Shown here one piece after another: positions 47,277 to 56,711 of a stretch of DNA of 64,000 bases (position 1 is the stretch's first letter; every line of letters starts with the position of its first letter). The DNA comes from an uncultured Lachnospiraceae bacterium. Its GTDB lineage: Bacteria > Bacillota > Clostridia > Lachnospirales > Lachnospiraceae. The notes under the pieces were generated by a model, which was not told where the DNA came from, searched no databases, and saw nothing but the letters and a program-made list of their open reading frames with translations. Both the position numbers and the translations under genes were made by a program. The stretch is from contig CAMOIJ010000008.1 in the NCBI GenBank assembly GCA_946615865.1, forward strand, positions 1 through 64,000, written 5' to 3'.

Positions 47277-49370
47277 ATGCAGTACAAAAAAGTAGTGGGT
47301 TTATTTAATGTTATACGGATGAAAGAAAGGACCGCGCAGTGCATCTGCCCGGCACACAAGGATGATCACGCGAGCCTGACCATCAGCGAAGAGAACGGAA
47401 GGATCCTCATGCACTGCCACGCAGGATGTGATACAAAAGACATCCTCGACAAAGTCGGACTTAAGATGCAGGATCTGTTCCAGGATGTAGAAGAACCGTC
47501 AGAGGAATCGAAGGCTTGGGTTAGGTATATCGAGTCGAGGGAAGGCGTGAAGGTAGAAAAGGCCTATCACTTCCATGATCTCCAAGGCAGATATGCCTTC
47601 AGCAGGATCCGTCTCGAAGGAAAACAGTTTATTCTCGGAAAGCTGGTTAATGGAGTATTTACCTACGGATTGGATGGACTGGACAGGAAGAAGACGGCCT
47701 GTTTTTATGGTAGTTCCATCGAAGAAATCTCATCAGCAGTGAAGAACGGAATTCCGGTATATTACTGCGAAGGTGAGAAGGATGTAGACAGTATGATTAG
47801 TAACGGCTTTGTTGCAGTGACCTGCGGATCAAGTGCCGACTGGCACCCTGGAATAGGGATGCTCTTCAGAGGAGCAGATGTGGTTGTGCTTGAGGACAAT
47901 GATGCAGCAGGAAGGAGATCCTCAGAAATCATTGCGAAGGACTTGGAGGAATACGCCAGAATAATCACTGTGTTCACTCCGACGCCAGACATTGAACATG
48001 GGGATGTGACAGACTATCTTGAGCGCAACAAAGCTGAATGGTTGTGGGACGCGGTCAAAGGGAGCGGGAGGATCACCTTTATTAATAAAAACCAGTTCCA
48101 TATATTTAAGGATGATAATATCTCCGGAGTATATGATTACAAGGTCTTTCGTTTTATAAAGATCCATGTCCCACTCTTTATTATGGGAGGTATCCCATAC
48201 ATTTATAAAGAAGGCGGTTACTGCGCTGATCTTTCGGGAGCAAAGCTGAAAACCATTATAAGGAAATGTATCTACCCGGTTGTGATGAAATACGCTGTGC
48301 TCAAGCGTATCTTTGACCTGATTCTGTCAGATGCGGATCTGCAGGTACAGTCTGGCGATCTTAACCAGTATCCGGCTGAATGGATCTGCTTCAAGAATGG
48401 ATTTTATGACCCTGTTAATAAGAGATTGCTCCCTCATAACCCCCGGTACATGGCAATGAATCAGATTCCTTTCTCCTACGACCCGGACTGTCATCCAGAA
48501 GGCCCCGTCATCAAAGAGTGGTTGGAGTATATGTTGGAGAAACCGGAGGACAGAGAGATGCTGCTACAGTATGTGGGCTATTGTATGACCCGGGACACAA
48601 GACAACAGAAATTCCTTATCCTCAACGGTAACGGTGGCACAGGGAAGTCTACTTTGATCAAACTGATCGAGGAGATGATCGGTAGCAGTAACATTTCTAA
48701 TGTGTCCCTTCTCCAGCTGTCCAAGAGGTTCACTGTATTTAATCTCCTGGGTAAGATCTTGAACAGCTGCGCTGATTTGGAAAATAAAGCATTGGACGAT
48801 ACATCCATCCTCAAGAAAGCTTTGGGGGAGGACAGCCTCATGGCAGAGGCGAAGGGAAAAGACATGGTTCCTTTCAAGAGCTATGCAAAACTGTTGTTCT
48901 CGACAAATGAGCTGCCTGCGGTCAAAGGGGAGAAGACCAATGCATTCTACCGACGGCTGCTGATACTGTCAATCAATAAAGCGCCTAAGAAAGTGGATTC
49001 CTGTTTCTATGACAAGATTCGAGCCGAAATGGACTTCTTCATTCATTTATGTGTGGAGGCGCTCGGGCGTATGTATGAGAATGGAACAATCATTGAATCA
49101 CCAAACTCCATTGAGGCAGTTCAGAAACTGCGTGAAGAATCGGATACCGTTTCCGCCTTCCTCAAGAACTGTGTGACATTCTCACCGGAAGGTAGATCAA
49201 AGCCCAAGGACACTTTCGCTCTGTATGAAGCATACTGCACACAGGAGGGGAAAACTCCTCTTAAGAAGAACGAATTCCTTAAGTCCGTGGAGATGAAGGG
49301 GTTCGGCAAAATTAAGTCATGCGGGTATGATTACTTCAAAGGCATCATACTGCCGGAAGACCGCACATAA
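47277..49370 (+). CDS. Phage/plasmid primase-helicase (CHC2 zinc finger, TOPRIM, D5-like helicase)
   Basis: CICPAHKDDHASLTISEENGRILMHCHAGC; YYCEGEKDVDSM; VVLEDNDAAGRR; ILNGNGGTGKSTLIKLIEEM. Confidence 0.92.
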   Translation: MQYKKVVGLFNVIRMKERTAQCICPAHKDDHASLTISEENGRILMHCHAGCDTKDILDKVGLKMQDLFQDVEEPSEESKAWVRYIESREGVKVEKAYHFHDLQGRYAFSRIRLEGKQFILGKLVNGVFTYGLDGLDRKKTACFYGSSIEEISSAVKNGIPVYYCEGEKDVDSMISNGFVAVTCGSSADWHPGIGMLFRGADVVVLEDNDAAGRRSSEIIAKDLEEYARIITVFTPTPDIEHGDVTDYLERNKAEWLWDAVKGSGRITFINKNQFHIFKDDNISGVYDYKVFRFIKIHVPLFIMGGIPYIYKEGGYCADLSGAKLKTIIRKCIYPVVMKYAVLKRIFDLILSDADLQVQSGDLNQYPAEWICFKNGFYDPVNKRLLPHNPRYMAMNQIPFSYDPDCHPEGPVIKEWLEYMLEKPEDREMLLQYVGYCMTRDTRQQKFLILNGNGGTGKSTLIKLIEEMIGSSNISNVSLLQLSKRFTVFNLLGKILNSCADLENKALDDTSILKKALGEDSLMAEAKGKDMVPFKSYAKLLFSTNELPAVKGEKTNAFYRRLLILSINKAPKKVDSCFYDKIRAEMDFFIHLCVEALGRMYENGTIIESPNSIEAVQKLREESDTVSAFLKNCVTFSPEGRSKPKDTFALYEAYCTQEGKTPLKKNEFLKSVEMKGFGKIKSCGYDYFKGIILPEDRT

Positions 49371-49389
49371 ATTCCAGCACATATTCCAA

Positions 49390-49434
49390 GGGATGCCCGT
49401 TCTGCGGAAACATAATCTGCAGAACGAGCATCCC
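49390..49434 (+). terminator. Strong hairpin after the primase gene
   Basis: GGGATGCCCGTTCTGC / GCAGAACGAGCATCCC, one mismatch in 16 bp; no T-tract. Confidence 0.5.
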
Positions 49435-49822
49435 ATGTGTTATGCGGGAAGAATAGCGTATTCCAAAAAGAGGACATTAAAATAAAACCTTCATGGGGCC
49501 TGCATGTGTTTCAAAAACCATAGGGAGTTTTCTTTTAATGATAGTTCTGTGGAATACGTTCCAGGGGATTTAGGGGATTTAGGGGGGCGTGATTTTTTGT
49601 TTGGAGTAAATGCTTACGGAAATATCAGCTAGGCTGGAATAGTGATTCCCTTTTTCCCCTGTTCCCCCTGCTACCTGTTGAAACTTCCCAATCACTGAAA
49701 TGATCTATAAAACTCCTGAGGTTCGATATTCTAAAGCCCTAAGACATGTCCGTACTTGACTTATAATTCAAGACACCCTTTGTCAAGACAGATCATTACG
49801 CTGGGGTTATGACGGTGGCGGA

Positions 49823-50272
49823 ATGGCCTGCGGTCCCGTGAGCGGCAGCATGATCGTTGAAGTTTGTGCGACAGATAAGGAAGGACACAACTTCTTCGTT
49901 ATCGTGAGCGAGATGGACGATTTCCAGAGGATCGGCGTATCGCCTATGCCGCTGTTCGATGTGCTCATGCATATGATGCATTACGACGTGAAGTTTGATG
50001 AGGAATTCGCCAAGTATGAGTCCAATGTGGTCGAGGATTACGACTTTGAGATTGGCGAGGAACCAGAGGAGATATCCGGGTCCAGGTTCGCGAAAGTGAT
50101 CCACCTGGCAAGGCTCGCCATGCAGGCCTACATCGACCTGGATGATGACGCCGGGTCCGAGGCGGAGGCTGCGGAGGAATTCATCGAACCCTATGTCGAC
50201 GAAGATGTCGATGAGATGGATCTTCCTGAACTTGAGGACAACGTTGACGAGGACGAGTGGGACGGGGAATAA
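49823..50272 (+). CDS. Highly acidic hypothetical protein (149 aa)
   Basis: Acidic C-terminus EAEAAEEFIEPYVDEDVDEMDLPELEDNVDEDEWDGE. Confidence 0.55.
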   Translation: MACGPVSGSMIVEVCATDKEGHNFFVIVSEMDDFQRIGVSPMPLFDVLMHMMHYDVKFDEEFAKYESNVVEDYDFEIGEEPEEISGSRFAKVIHLARLAMQAYIDLDDDAGSEAEAAEEFIEPYVDEDVDEMDLPELEDNVDEDEWDGE

Positions 50273-50297
50273 CTTGAGACACGGTAAAGAGAACATA

Positions 50298-50333
50298 GTA
50301 AGGCCGCAGTGACTGTGAACACTGCGGCCTTAC
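50298..50333. terminator. Bidirectional-type terminator hairpin between convergent genes
   Basis: Perfect 14-bp stem GTAAGGCCGCAGTG/CACTGCGGCCTTAC. Confidence 0.65.
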
Positions 50334-50362
50334 AGCATCTGTTTCTAATCAGCAAAAATGGT

Positions 50363-50809
50363 TCATGCTGCCTGCTTTTTAAGAAAAGAGGCAAATTTGA
50401 ATATCGTATATAAGCCCGATACTATGAGAACGACGCTTGTAACGATCATCTCCCCCATATCCGTGTCATGTACACGGTCAAGGGCTTCGCTGGCAAATTC
50501 ATCGGCCTCTCTACGGGTCTCGCTGATATCCTCAGAAACGGCTCCCATAAGATCGAGAAGCTCATCACGGCGTTCAGGCGATATGTCCTTGCGTTTGAGC
50601 TCGGTCTTGTACGCCTCAAACAGCGCCTGCTTCGTCTGGATATCTTCCGCAGCGAGTTTTTGGGTGTTGTCGGCCGCCTTTTTGTTTATGTCTCTTGACG
50701 CCTTTGCCGTGGCGCGGGCATTGTTGTAAATGACAAGCACATCGGTCTTCTGATCGTCTGTGCGGCCTGTCTGATCGTACTTTTTGGGGAACTCTTTCTT
50801 TGTACCCAT
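50363..50809 (-). CDS. Hypothetical protein with C-terminal TM (148 aa)
   Basis: Helical N-terminus; MIVTSVVLIVSGLYTIFKFASFL at C-term. Confidence 0.55.
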   Translation of the reverse strand: MGTKKEFPKKYDQTGRTDDQKTDVLVIYNNARATAKASRDINKKAADNTQKLAAEDIQTKQALFEAYKTELKRKDISPERRDELLDLMGAVSEDISETRREADEFASEALDRVHDTDMGEMIVTSVVLIVSGLYTIFKFASFLKKQAA

Positions 50810-50852
50810 ACTTATAATTCCTCCTATGCTATGTGGTTGCTTTGTAGTCCTG

Positions 50853-51662
50853 TCAGCTGAATATATATTTATAATCCCCGGCGTACCTGACCTGCGGATT
50901 AGCGATCAGGTATGTCTCTAATTTGGCGGCATCCGGTCCCGTCATTTCCAATATCAGTTTAGGCTCATCCAGATCCTCGCCCAGTCTCACTTCAAACATC
51001 TCCTTAACACGCGACACTTTGGCGATATTGAGCTTCCCCGGGGCTGCAAGAAACTCATAATCTTTCGGCACATCCGCAAGCCATGTATCCCATTCATACG
51101 TGGCGGACTGGTATCCGCGCTTTGTCGGTTCTGCCATGTCCGGGATCATCCACTTCTGGCCAAACTTTGTGGCGCTGCGGATCTTGCCGCGGCGGATCCA
51201 GATATTGACCGTAGACGGAGAACAGTCGTGTATCCGGGCATATTCCTCGATAGTGAGATACCGGCATTCCATCCTGATCAGGTGATACCTTGCGTTCAAT
51301 TCATCTATAGTATCGTAGAACCCGACGCTCTTATCTTCAGGGGCATGAAGCCAGACGTACGGAGTATACATTATGAACAGGGAGATCCCGGCAGAGCTTA
51401 TACAGATACCGTAGCTCCACCAGTCTTCGAGACGGCTGAACAGCGGGGCGTCGCTGATCAGTTTGAAGAACTGCCGGAGATAGCCGGCAACGGTCCTAAG
51501 ATAGGCCCCCGTTTCGGGATCCGTATCAGGCGATCCGGCCGCTTTTTCTTTGTCATCGGCCTCCCGGGCGATGACTTCGAGCAGCCGGTCTTTTGACGTT
51601 ATCCTTACTTCCCGGAATTCATCTGCGTTAGTGATTTGTTTGTTGTGATCCTGTTTGCTCAT
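50853..51662 (-). CDS. HTH (excisionase/MerR-like) domain protein (269 aa)
   Basis: RYLTIEEYARIHDCSPSTVNIWIRRGKIRSATKFGQKWMIP. Confidence 0.7.
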   Translation of the reverse strand: MSKQDHNKQITNADEFREVRITSKDRLLEVIAREADDKEKAAGSPDTDPETGAYLRTVAGYLRQFFKLISDAPLFSRLEDWWSYGICISSAGISLFIMYTPYVWLHAPEDKSVGFYDTIDELNARYHLIRMECRYLTIEEYARIHDCSPSTVNIWIRRGKIRSATKFGQKWMIPDMAEPTKRGYQSATYEWDTWLADVPKDYEFLAAPGKLNIAKVSRVKEMFEVRLGEDLDEPKLILEMTGPDAAKLETYLIANPQVRYAGDYKYIFS

Positions 51663-51682
51663 ATTTTCCTCCCTCTAAAGAG

Positions 51683-51734
51683 TGTACGATGATCGTTCGT
51701 TTTTTTGTTTACAAACAATGTACGATGGTCGTTC
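51683..51734. promoter_or_regulatory. Candidate operator pair upstream of the HTH gene
   Basis: TGTACGATGATCGTTC (51683-51698) and TGTACGATGGTCGTTC (51719-51734), 36 bp apart, flanking TTGTTT-AC-AAACAA. Confidence 0.6.
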
Positions 51735-51945
51735 AATTTTGTCAACACTTCTTTTGCACAATTTCTCTGATCTCTTTTCGCAAACTTAATCTATCTGCAT
51801 AACTGGTCTTCTTTTTGTCCAATACCCTTTATACGGCTCCTAAAAGACGGATTATGACTGTCTGCAGTATGTTCAGTCACCTCAAAAACTGATAAAATGA
51901 AATATTAGAAATCCTTCCAACACTTCGGGATAAGGAGCCGGCATC

Positions 51946-54900
51946 ATGTCAAACTTTGATTTCTTACAAGAAAGATTTCCCGTCCTTGCCAATTTCGGCA
52001 GCCTTGCGGAACAATACTGCTATTCAGATCCCAATTCTGCGCTCATAAAGTCAGGGATGATCGGAGAGACGATCGTCAACCTGATCTTCCGCTATGACCA
52101 TATTGAAGAGCCCTATGACAATACGGCTGTATACAGAATCGACAAGGTATACCGCGAAGGGCTGATCACAAAGGAGCTTTGCGATATCCTCCATACGCTC
52201 AGGAAAATGCGGAATAAAGCCGCACATGCGAATTACGGGACGGCTGAAGAGGCCAAGATGGTTCTGGAAATGGCCTATAGCCTTTGTGAATGGTTCATGC
52301 AGACATACGGCGATTGGGAATATAAGAACAGGCCATTCGTTATGCCTGCGGATCCCAAGACAGCTGTTCCTGTCACAGAAGAGATAAAGAAGGAAGAAAA
52401 GAGCAGGGAAGAGCAGCTCATCCTTGAGGCGGAACGCACCGCAGACGCTGCAGAGAAGGTCGATCCTGATATAAGGAAAGAAAGATCTAAGAAAGCGGCA
52501 AACCAAAGAATACGCCCTGAAGCAGAGACACGTTTACTGATCGACGAGCAGCTTCGCCAGGTCGGATGGGAAGCGGACACTTCAAATCTCCGTCATTCCA
52601 AAGGTACGCGTCCCGAAAAAGGCAGGAACATGGCGATTGCGGAATGGCCTACGGACTCTACTGTAGGAGACAGGGGCTTTGTTGACTACGCGCTCTTTAT
52701 CGATACAAAGATGGTCGCCACAGTGGAGGCGAAAGCGGAACATAAAGACATCCCGTCAGTGATAGACTTTCAATGTAAGGATTATTCCCGGAACATCCGC
52801 AAAAAGGACTACGAGTACCAGATCGATACATGGGGAGAGTTCAAGGTCCCCTTTACTTTTGCCACGAACGGACGGCCTTACCTCAAGCAGTATGAGACAA
52901 AATCCGGCGTCTGGTTCCTTGACCTGAGACGGCCTGACAATGCGCCTAAGGCTCTGCACGGATGGATCAGCCCGATCGGCATCAGTGAACTCATGGAAAA
53001 AGATCCGGTTGCAGGGAACAACCGTCTCGTTGCGACGCCCTACGACCTGCTCCAGGACCCGGACGGGCTGGCGCTGAGGGATTACCAGATCAAAGCAATC
53101 AAAGCTGTAGAGAATGCCATTTTCGAAGGAAAGCAGACGGCTCTTCTTGCCATGGCAACAGGAACCGGAAAGACAAGGACTGTACTTGGCATGATCTACC
53201 GTTTCCTGCAGTCGGACAGGTTCCGCAGGATCCTGTTCCTTGTCGACCGCACATCCCTTGGAGAACAGGCGGAGGACGTGTTTAAAGAGGTAAGGCTGGA
53301 AGACCTCAAAACCCTCGATAATATCTACAATATCAAAGATCTTGAGGAGTCTGTGATCGACAAGGAGACGCGGGTCCAGATCGCGACCGTCCAGAGCATG
53401 GTCAAACGCATCCTTTACAATGACGGTGAGAAAATGCCGGCGGTAACGGACTATGACCTCGTGATCATCGATGAGGCGCACCGCGGGTACATCCTTGACA
53501 AGGAAATGGATGAAACGGAAGCGCTGTACCGCGACCAGCATGATTTCCAGAGCAAGTACCGCAGCGTCGTCGAGTATTTTGACGCCGTGAAGATCGCGAT
53601 CACTGCTACGCCCGCACTGCACACGACGGAGATCTTCGGGCCGCCCGTTTTCACATATACATATGCGGAAGCCGTCATTGACGGCTGGCTTGTCGACCAC
53701 GATGTCCCGCATGAGCTCCATACAAAGCTCCGTGATGAGGGGATCCATTATACGAAGGGTGACGATATCGTCCTCTATGATCCGGTGACCGGACAGATCC
53801 TCAACAGTGAGATGCTGGAGGATGAGCTCAACTTTGACGTCGACAATTTCAACAAACAGGTCATTACGGAGGGCTTCAACAGGGCAGTCCTTGAAGAGAT
53901 TGCAAGGGATATCGACCCGACCAGCCCGGATATACAGGGAAAGACGCTGATCTATGCTGTGGATGACCAGCATGCCGATATGATCGTCAAGATTCTGAAA
54001 GAGATTTATTCGGAGTCGGGAGTGGACAATGACGCGATCATGAAGATCACGGGCAGTGTCGGTGGCGGCAACAAAAAGAAAATCCGGGAAGCGATCAACC
54101 GCTTCAAGAACGAGACTTATCCGAGTATAGTGGTGACGGTAGACCTTCTGACGACAGGCATTGACGTGCCGAGCATCACGACGCTTGTCTTCATGCGGCG
54201 GATCAGGAGCCGTATCCTTTTCGAGCAGATGCTGGGAAGGGCGACCAGGCTCTGCCCCGAGATCCATAAGACACATTTTGATATCTATGACCCGGTCGGC
54301 GTCTATGAGTCACTCGCAGACGTCAATACGATGAAGCCCGTCGTCGCTAATCCGAAAGCGACCTTTGAAGAGCTGCTGGACGGGCTTGATGAGATGGACG
54401 ATGAGCGCCATATGCAGTACCAGATCGACCAGATCGTCGCAAAGCTGCAGCGCCGCAGAAGGAGCATGGATGAAAAGACCATGGAACACTTTATGAGCAT
54501 GACCGGCGGCAAGGACCCTGCTGAGGTCGCGTCAGAAGTCAAGCATGCGGACCCGGAAACGGCAAGGGAAAAACTGCGCGCATACAGGGATGCCCTGAAA
54601 TGGCTGCAGGAGATCCGGATCAACCGGAACAGGGCAGTCGTCATCTCCGAAGAAGAGGATGAGCTCGTATCCCACACACGCGGATATGGCAAAGGGGAGA
54701 AGCCGGAGGATTATCTGCAGTCCTTTGAGACCTTTATCAAGACGCACCTTAACGAGATCGCAGCCCTGAATATCGTGTGCACAAGGCCGCGCGAGCTTAC
54801 GAGGGAGGCCCTCAAGGAACTAAGGCTCACGCTTGAGAGGGAGGGCTTTACAGCGACACGGCTCAACACGGCTGTATCACAGATGACAAATGAAGAGATG

Positions 54901-55218
54901 ACGGCGGATATCATCAGCCTGATCCGGCGCTACGCGATCGGCAGTCCCCTGCAGAGCCATGAGACGAGGGTGAAGAATGCGATACAGAAATTAAAGCGGG
55001 CACACCGCTTCTCAAAGCAGGAACTGAACTGGATCGACAGGATCGGGACATACCTTCTCAACGAGTCCGTCATCAGCACAAAGGTGTTTGACGAGGACGT
55101 TAGGTTCCGGTCACAGGGCGGATACGCAAGGATCAACAAAGCATTTCACGATCAGCTGGACAGCATTATCGCTGAGCTGAACGATTATCTGTATGATGAT
55201 GGAGGAAAGACAGCATGA
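51946..55218 (+). CDS. hsdR: Type I restriction endonuclease subunit R
   Basis: TVEAKAEHKDI nuclease region, MATGTGKTRT, IIDEAHRGY, ITATPALHT, LLTTGIDVPSI, QMLGRATRL; N-terminal DUF4145-like RKMRNKAAHANYG. Confidence 0.96.
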   Translation: MSNFDFLQERFPVLANFGSLAEQYCYSDPNSALIKSGMIGETIVNLIFRYDHIEEPYDNTAVYRIDKVYREGLITKELCDILHTLRKMRNKAAHANYGTAEEAKMVLEMAYSLCEWFMQTYGDWEYKNRPFVMPADPKTAVPVTEEIKKEEKSREEQLILEAERTADAAEKVDPDIRKERSKKAANQRIRPEAETRLLIDEQLRQVGWEADTSNLRHSKGTRPEKGRNMAIAEWPTDSTVGDRGFVDYALFIDTKMVATVEAKAEHKDIPSVIDFQCKDYSRNIRKKDYEYQIDTWGEFKVPFTFATNGRPYLKQYETKSGVWFLDLRRPDNAPKALHGWISPIGISELMEKDPVAGNNRLVATPYDLLQDPDGLALRDYQIKAIKAVENAIFEGKQTALLAMATGTGKTRTVLGMIYRFLQSDRFRRILFLVDRTSLGEQAEDVFKEVRLEDLKTLDNIYNIKDLEESVIDKETRVQIATVQSMVKRILYNDGEKMPAVTDYDLVIIDEAHRGYILDKEMDETEALYRDQHDFQSKYRSVVEYFDAVKIAITATPALHTTEIFGPPVFTYTYAEAVIDGWLVDHDVPHELHTKLRDEGIHYTKGDDIVLYDPVTGQILNSEMLEDELNFDVDNFNKQVITEGFNRAVLEEIARDIDPTSPDIQGKTLIYAVDDQHADMIVKILKEIYSESGVDNDAIMKITGSVGGGNKKKIREAINRFKNETYPSIVVTVDLLTTGIDVPSITTLVFMRRIRSRILFEQMLGRATRLCPEIHKTHFDIYDPVGVYESLADVNTMKPVVANPKATFEELLDGLDEMDDERHMQYQIDQIVAKLQRRRRSMDEKTMEHFMSMTGGKDPAEVASEVKHADPETAREKLRAYRDALKWLQEIRINRNRAVVISEEEDELVSHTRGYGKGEKPEDYLQSFETFIKTHLNEIAALNIVCTRPRELTREALKELRLTLEREGFTATRLNTAVSQMTNEEMTADIISLIRRYAIGSPLQSHETRVKNAIQKLKRAHRFSKQELNWIDRIGTYLLNESVISTKVFDEDVRFRSQGGYARINKAFHDQLDSIIAELNDYLYDDGGKTA

Positions 55219-56711
55219 CAACACAGGAGATTGTCTCAAAACTATGGAACCTATGCAACGTTCTGCGGGACGACGGCATTACATACCACCAGTATGTTAC
55301 GGAGCTGACCTATATTCTGTTCCTGAAGATGGCAAATGAGACCGGCGCGGAGGAGAATTTCTCCAAAGGGGTTACGCTCCTTGAAGGAGACAATCTGACT
55401 GCCGACCAGGAAGCAGCGAACAACGAGAAAAAGATAGTGCTTGACTACAGCTGGGAGACGCTCTGCGGGAAATCCGGCATCGAGCTGCATAAATACTATA
55501 AGGACCTCCTGAGACTCTTTGGCACATACTGCACTGGCCGCGTGCGGGAGATCTACCAGGGGTCTTCGACAAACATTGATGAGCCGAAGAACCTTGAAAA
55601 GATCATCACGACGATCGACGGCCTGGACTGGTTCTCCGCCCGTGAAGAGGGCCTTGGAAACCTGTACGAGGGGCTTCTGGAGAAGAATGCGAACGAGAAG
55701 AAATCCGGCGCCGGGCAGTACTTTACTCCCCGTGTCCTGATCGACGTTATTACCCGCCTGACGAAACCGCAGCCGGGAGAGCTGTGCAATGACCCTGCGT
55801 GCGGTACGTTCGGTTTCATGATCGCGGCACATCAGTATGTGAAAGACCATACCGATGATTTCTTTGACCTTGACGCGGATACAGCGGAGTTTGAAAGGAC
55901 GAAGGCCTTTACCGGTTGCGAGCTCGTACATGATACACACCGTCTGGCGCTGATGAACGCCATGCTCCATGATATCGACGGGAAGATCCTGCTCGGGGAT
56001 ACGCTTTCCAACCTCGGAAAGAGTATGAAGGGTTATGACCTCGTCGAAACGAACCCTCCATTCGGTACGAAAAAGGGAGGAGAACGGGCGACCCGTGACG
56101 ACTTTACCTTCCCTACCAGCAACAAACAGCTGAACTTCCTGCAGCACATATACAGGAGCCTCAAGTCGAACGGAAAAGCAAGAGCTGCTGTGGTCCTTCC
56201 TGACAATGTACTGTTTGCGGACGGTGAAGGCGAGAGGATCCGCGTTGACCTCATGGACAAGTGTGACCTGCACACAGTTCTTCGTCTTCCTACAGGCATC
56301 TTCTATGCTCAGGGCGTTAAGACAAATGTGCTGTTCTTTACCCGCGGAAAAACCGACAAGGGCAACACGAAGGAAGTCTGGTTCTATGACCTCAGGACCA
56401 ACATGCCCTCCTTCGGCAAGACGAACCCGCTGAAGAAAAGTGATTTCGAAAGCTTTGAGGCAGCGTATGAAGCAGAGGACCGTCATGCTGTAAGCGATGA
56501 ACGCTGGAGCGTATTTACCCGTGAACAGATCGCGGAAAGGGGCAACAGCCTGGACCTCGGCCTCATCCGTGACGACTCCATCGTAGATTATGAGGACCTG
56601 CCGGATCCCATCGAGAGCGGCGAGGAGGCGATCGCGCAGCTTGAAGAGGCCGTCGACCTTCTCATGAGTGTGGTGAAGGAGCTGAAATCCCTCCGGAAGA
56701 CGGAGGTGTGA
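55215..56711 (+). CDS. hsdM: Type I restriction-modification methyltransferase subunit M
   Basis: GAGQYFTPRVLIDVITRL, NDPACGTFGFMIAAHQYV, VETNPPFG (NPPF). Confidence 0.97.
   Translation: MTTQEIVSKLWNLCNVLRDDGITYHQYVTELTYILFLKMANETGAEENFSKGVTLLEGDNLTADQEAANNEKKIVLDYSWETLCGKSGIELHKYYKDLLRLFGTYCTGRVREIYQGSSTNIDEPKNLEKIITTIDGLDWFSAREEGLGNLYEGLLEKNANEKKSGAGQYFTPRVLIDVITRLTKPQPGELCNDPACGTFGFMIAAHQYVKDHTDDFFDLDADTAEFERTKAFTGCELVHDTHRLALMNAMLHDIDGKILLGDTLSNLGKSMKGYDLVETNPPFGTKKGGERATRDDFTFPTSNKQLNFLQHIYRSLKSNGKARAAVVLPDNVLFADGEGERIRVDLMDKCDLHTVLRLPTGIFYAQGVKTNVLFFTRGKTDKGNTKEVWFYDLRTNMPSFGKTNPLKKSDFESFEAAYEAEDRHAVSDERWSVFTREQIAERGNSLDLGLIRDDSIVDYEDLPDPIESGEEAIAQLEEAVDLLMSVVKELKSLRKTEV

Noticed and set aside
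49390-49434. Group II intron or attC-like site
   Set aside because: Simple single hairpin; no reverse transcriptase, R/L boxes or integron integrase nearby.
52756-54276. 506-aa minus-strand ORF
   Set aside because: Shadow ORF of hsdR.
55251-56486. 411-aa minus-strand ORF
   Set aside because: Shadow ORF of hsdM.
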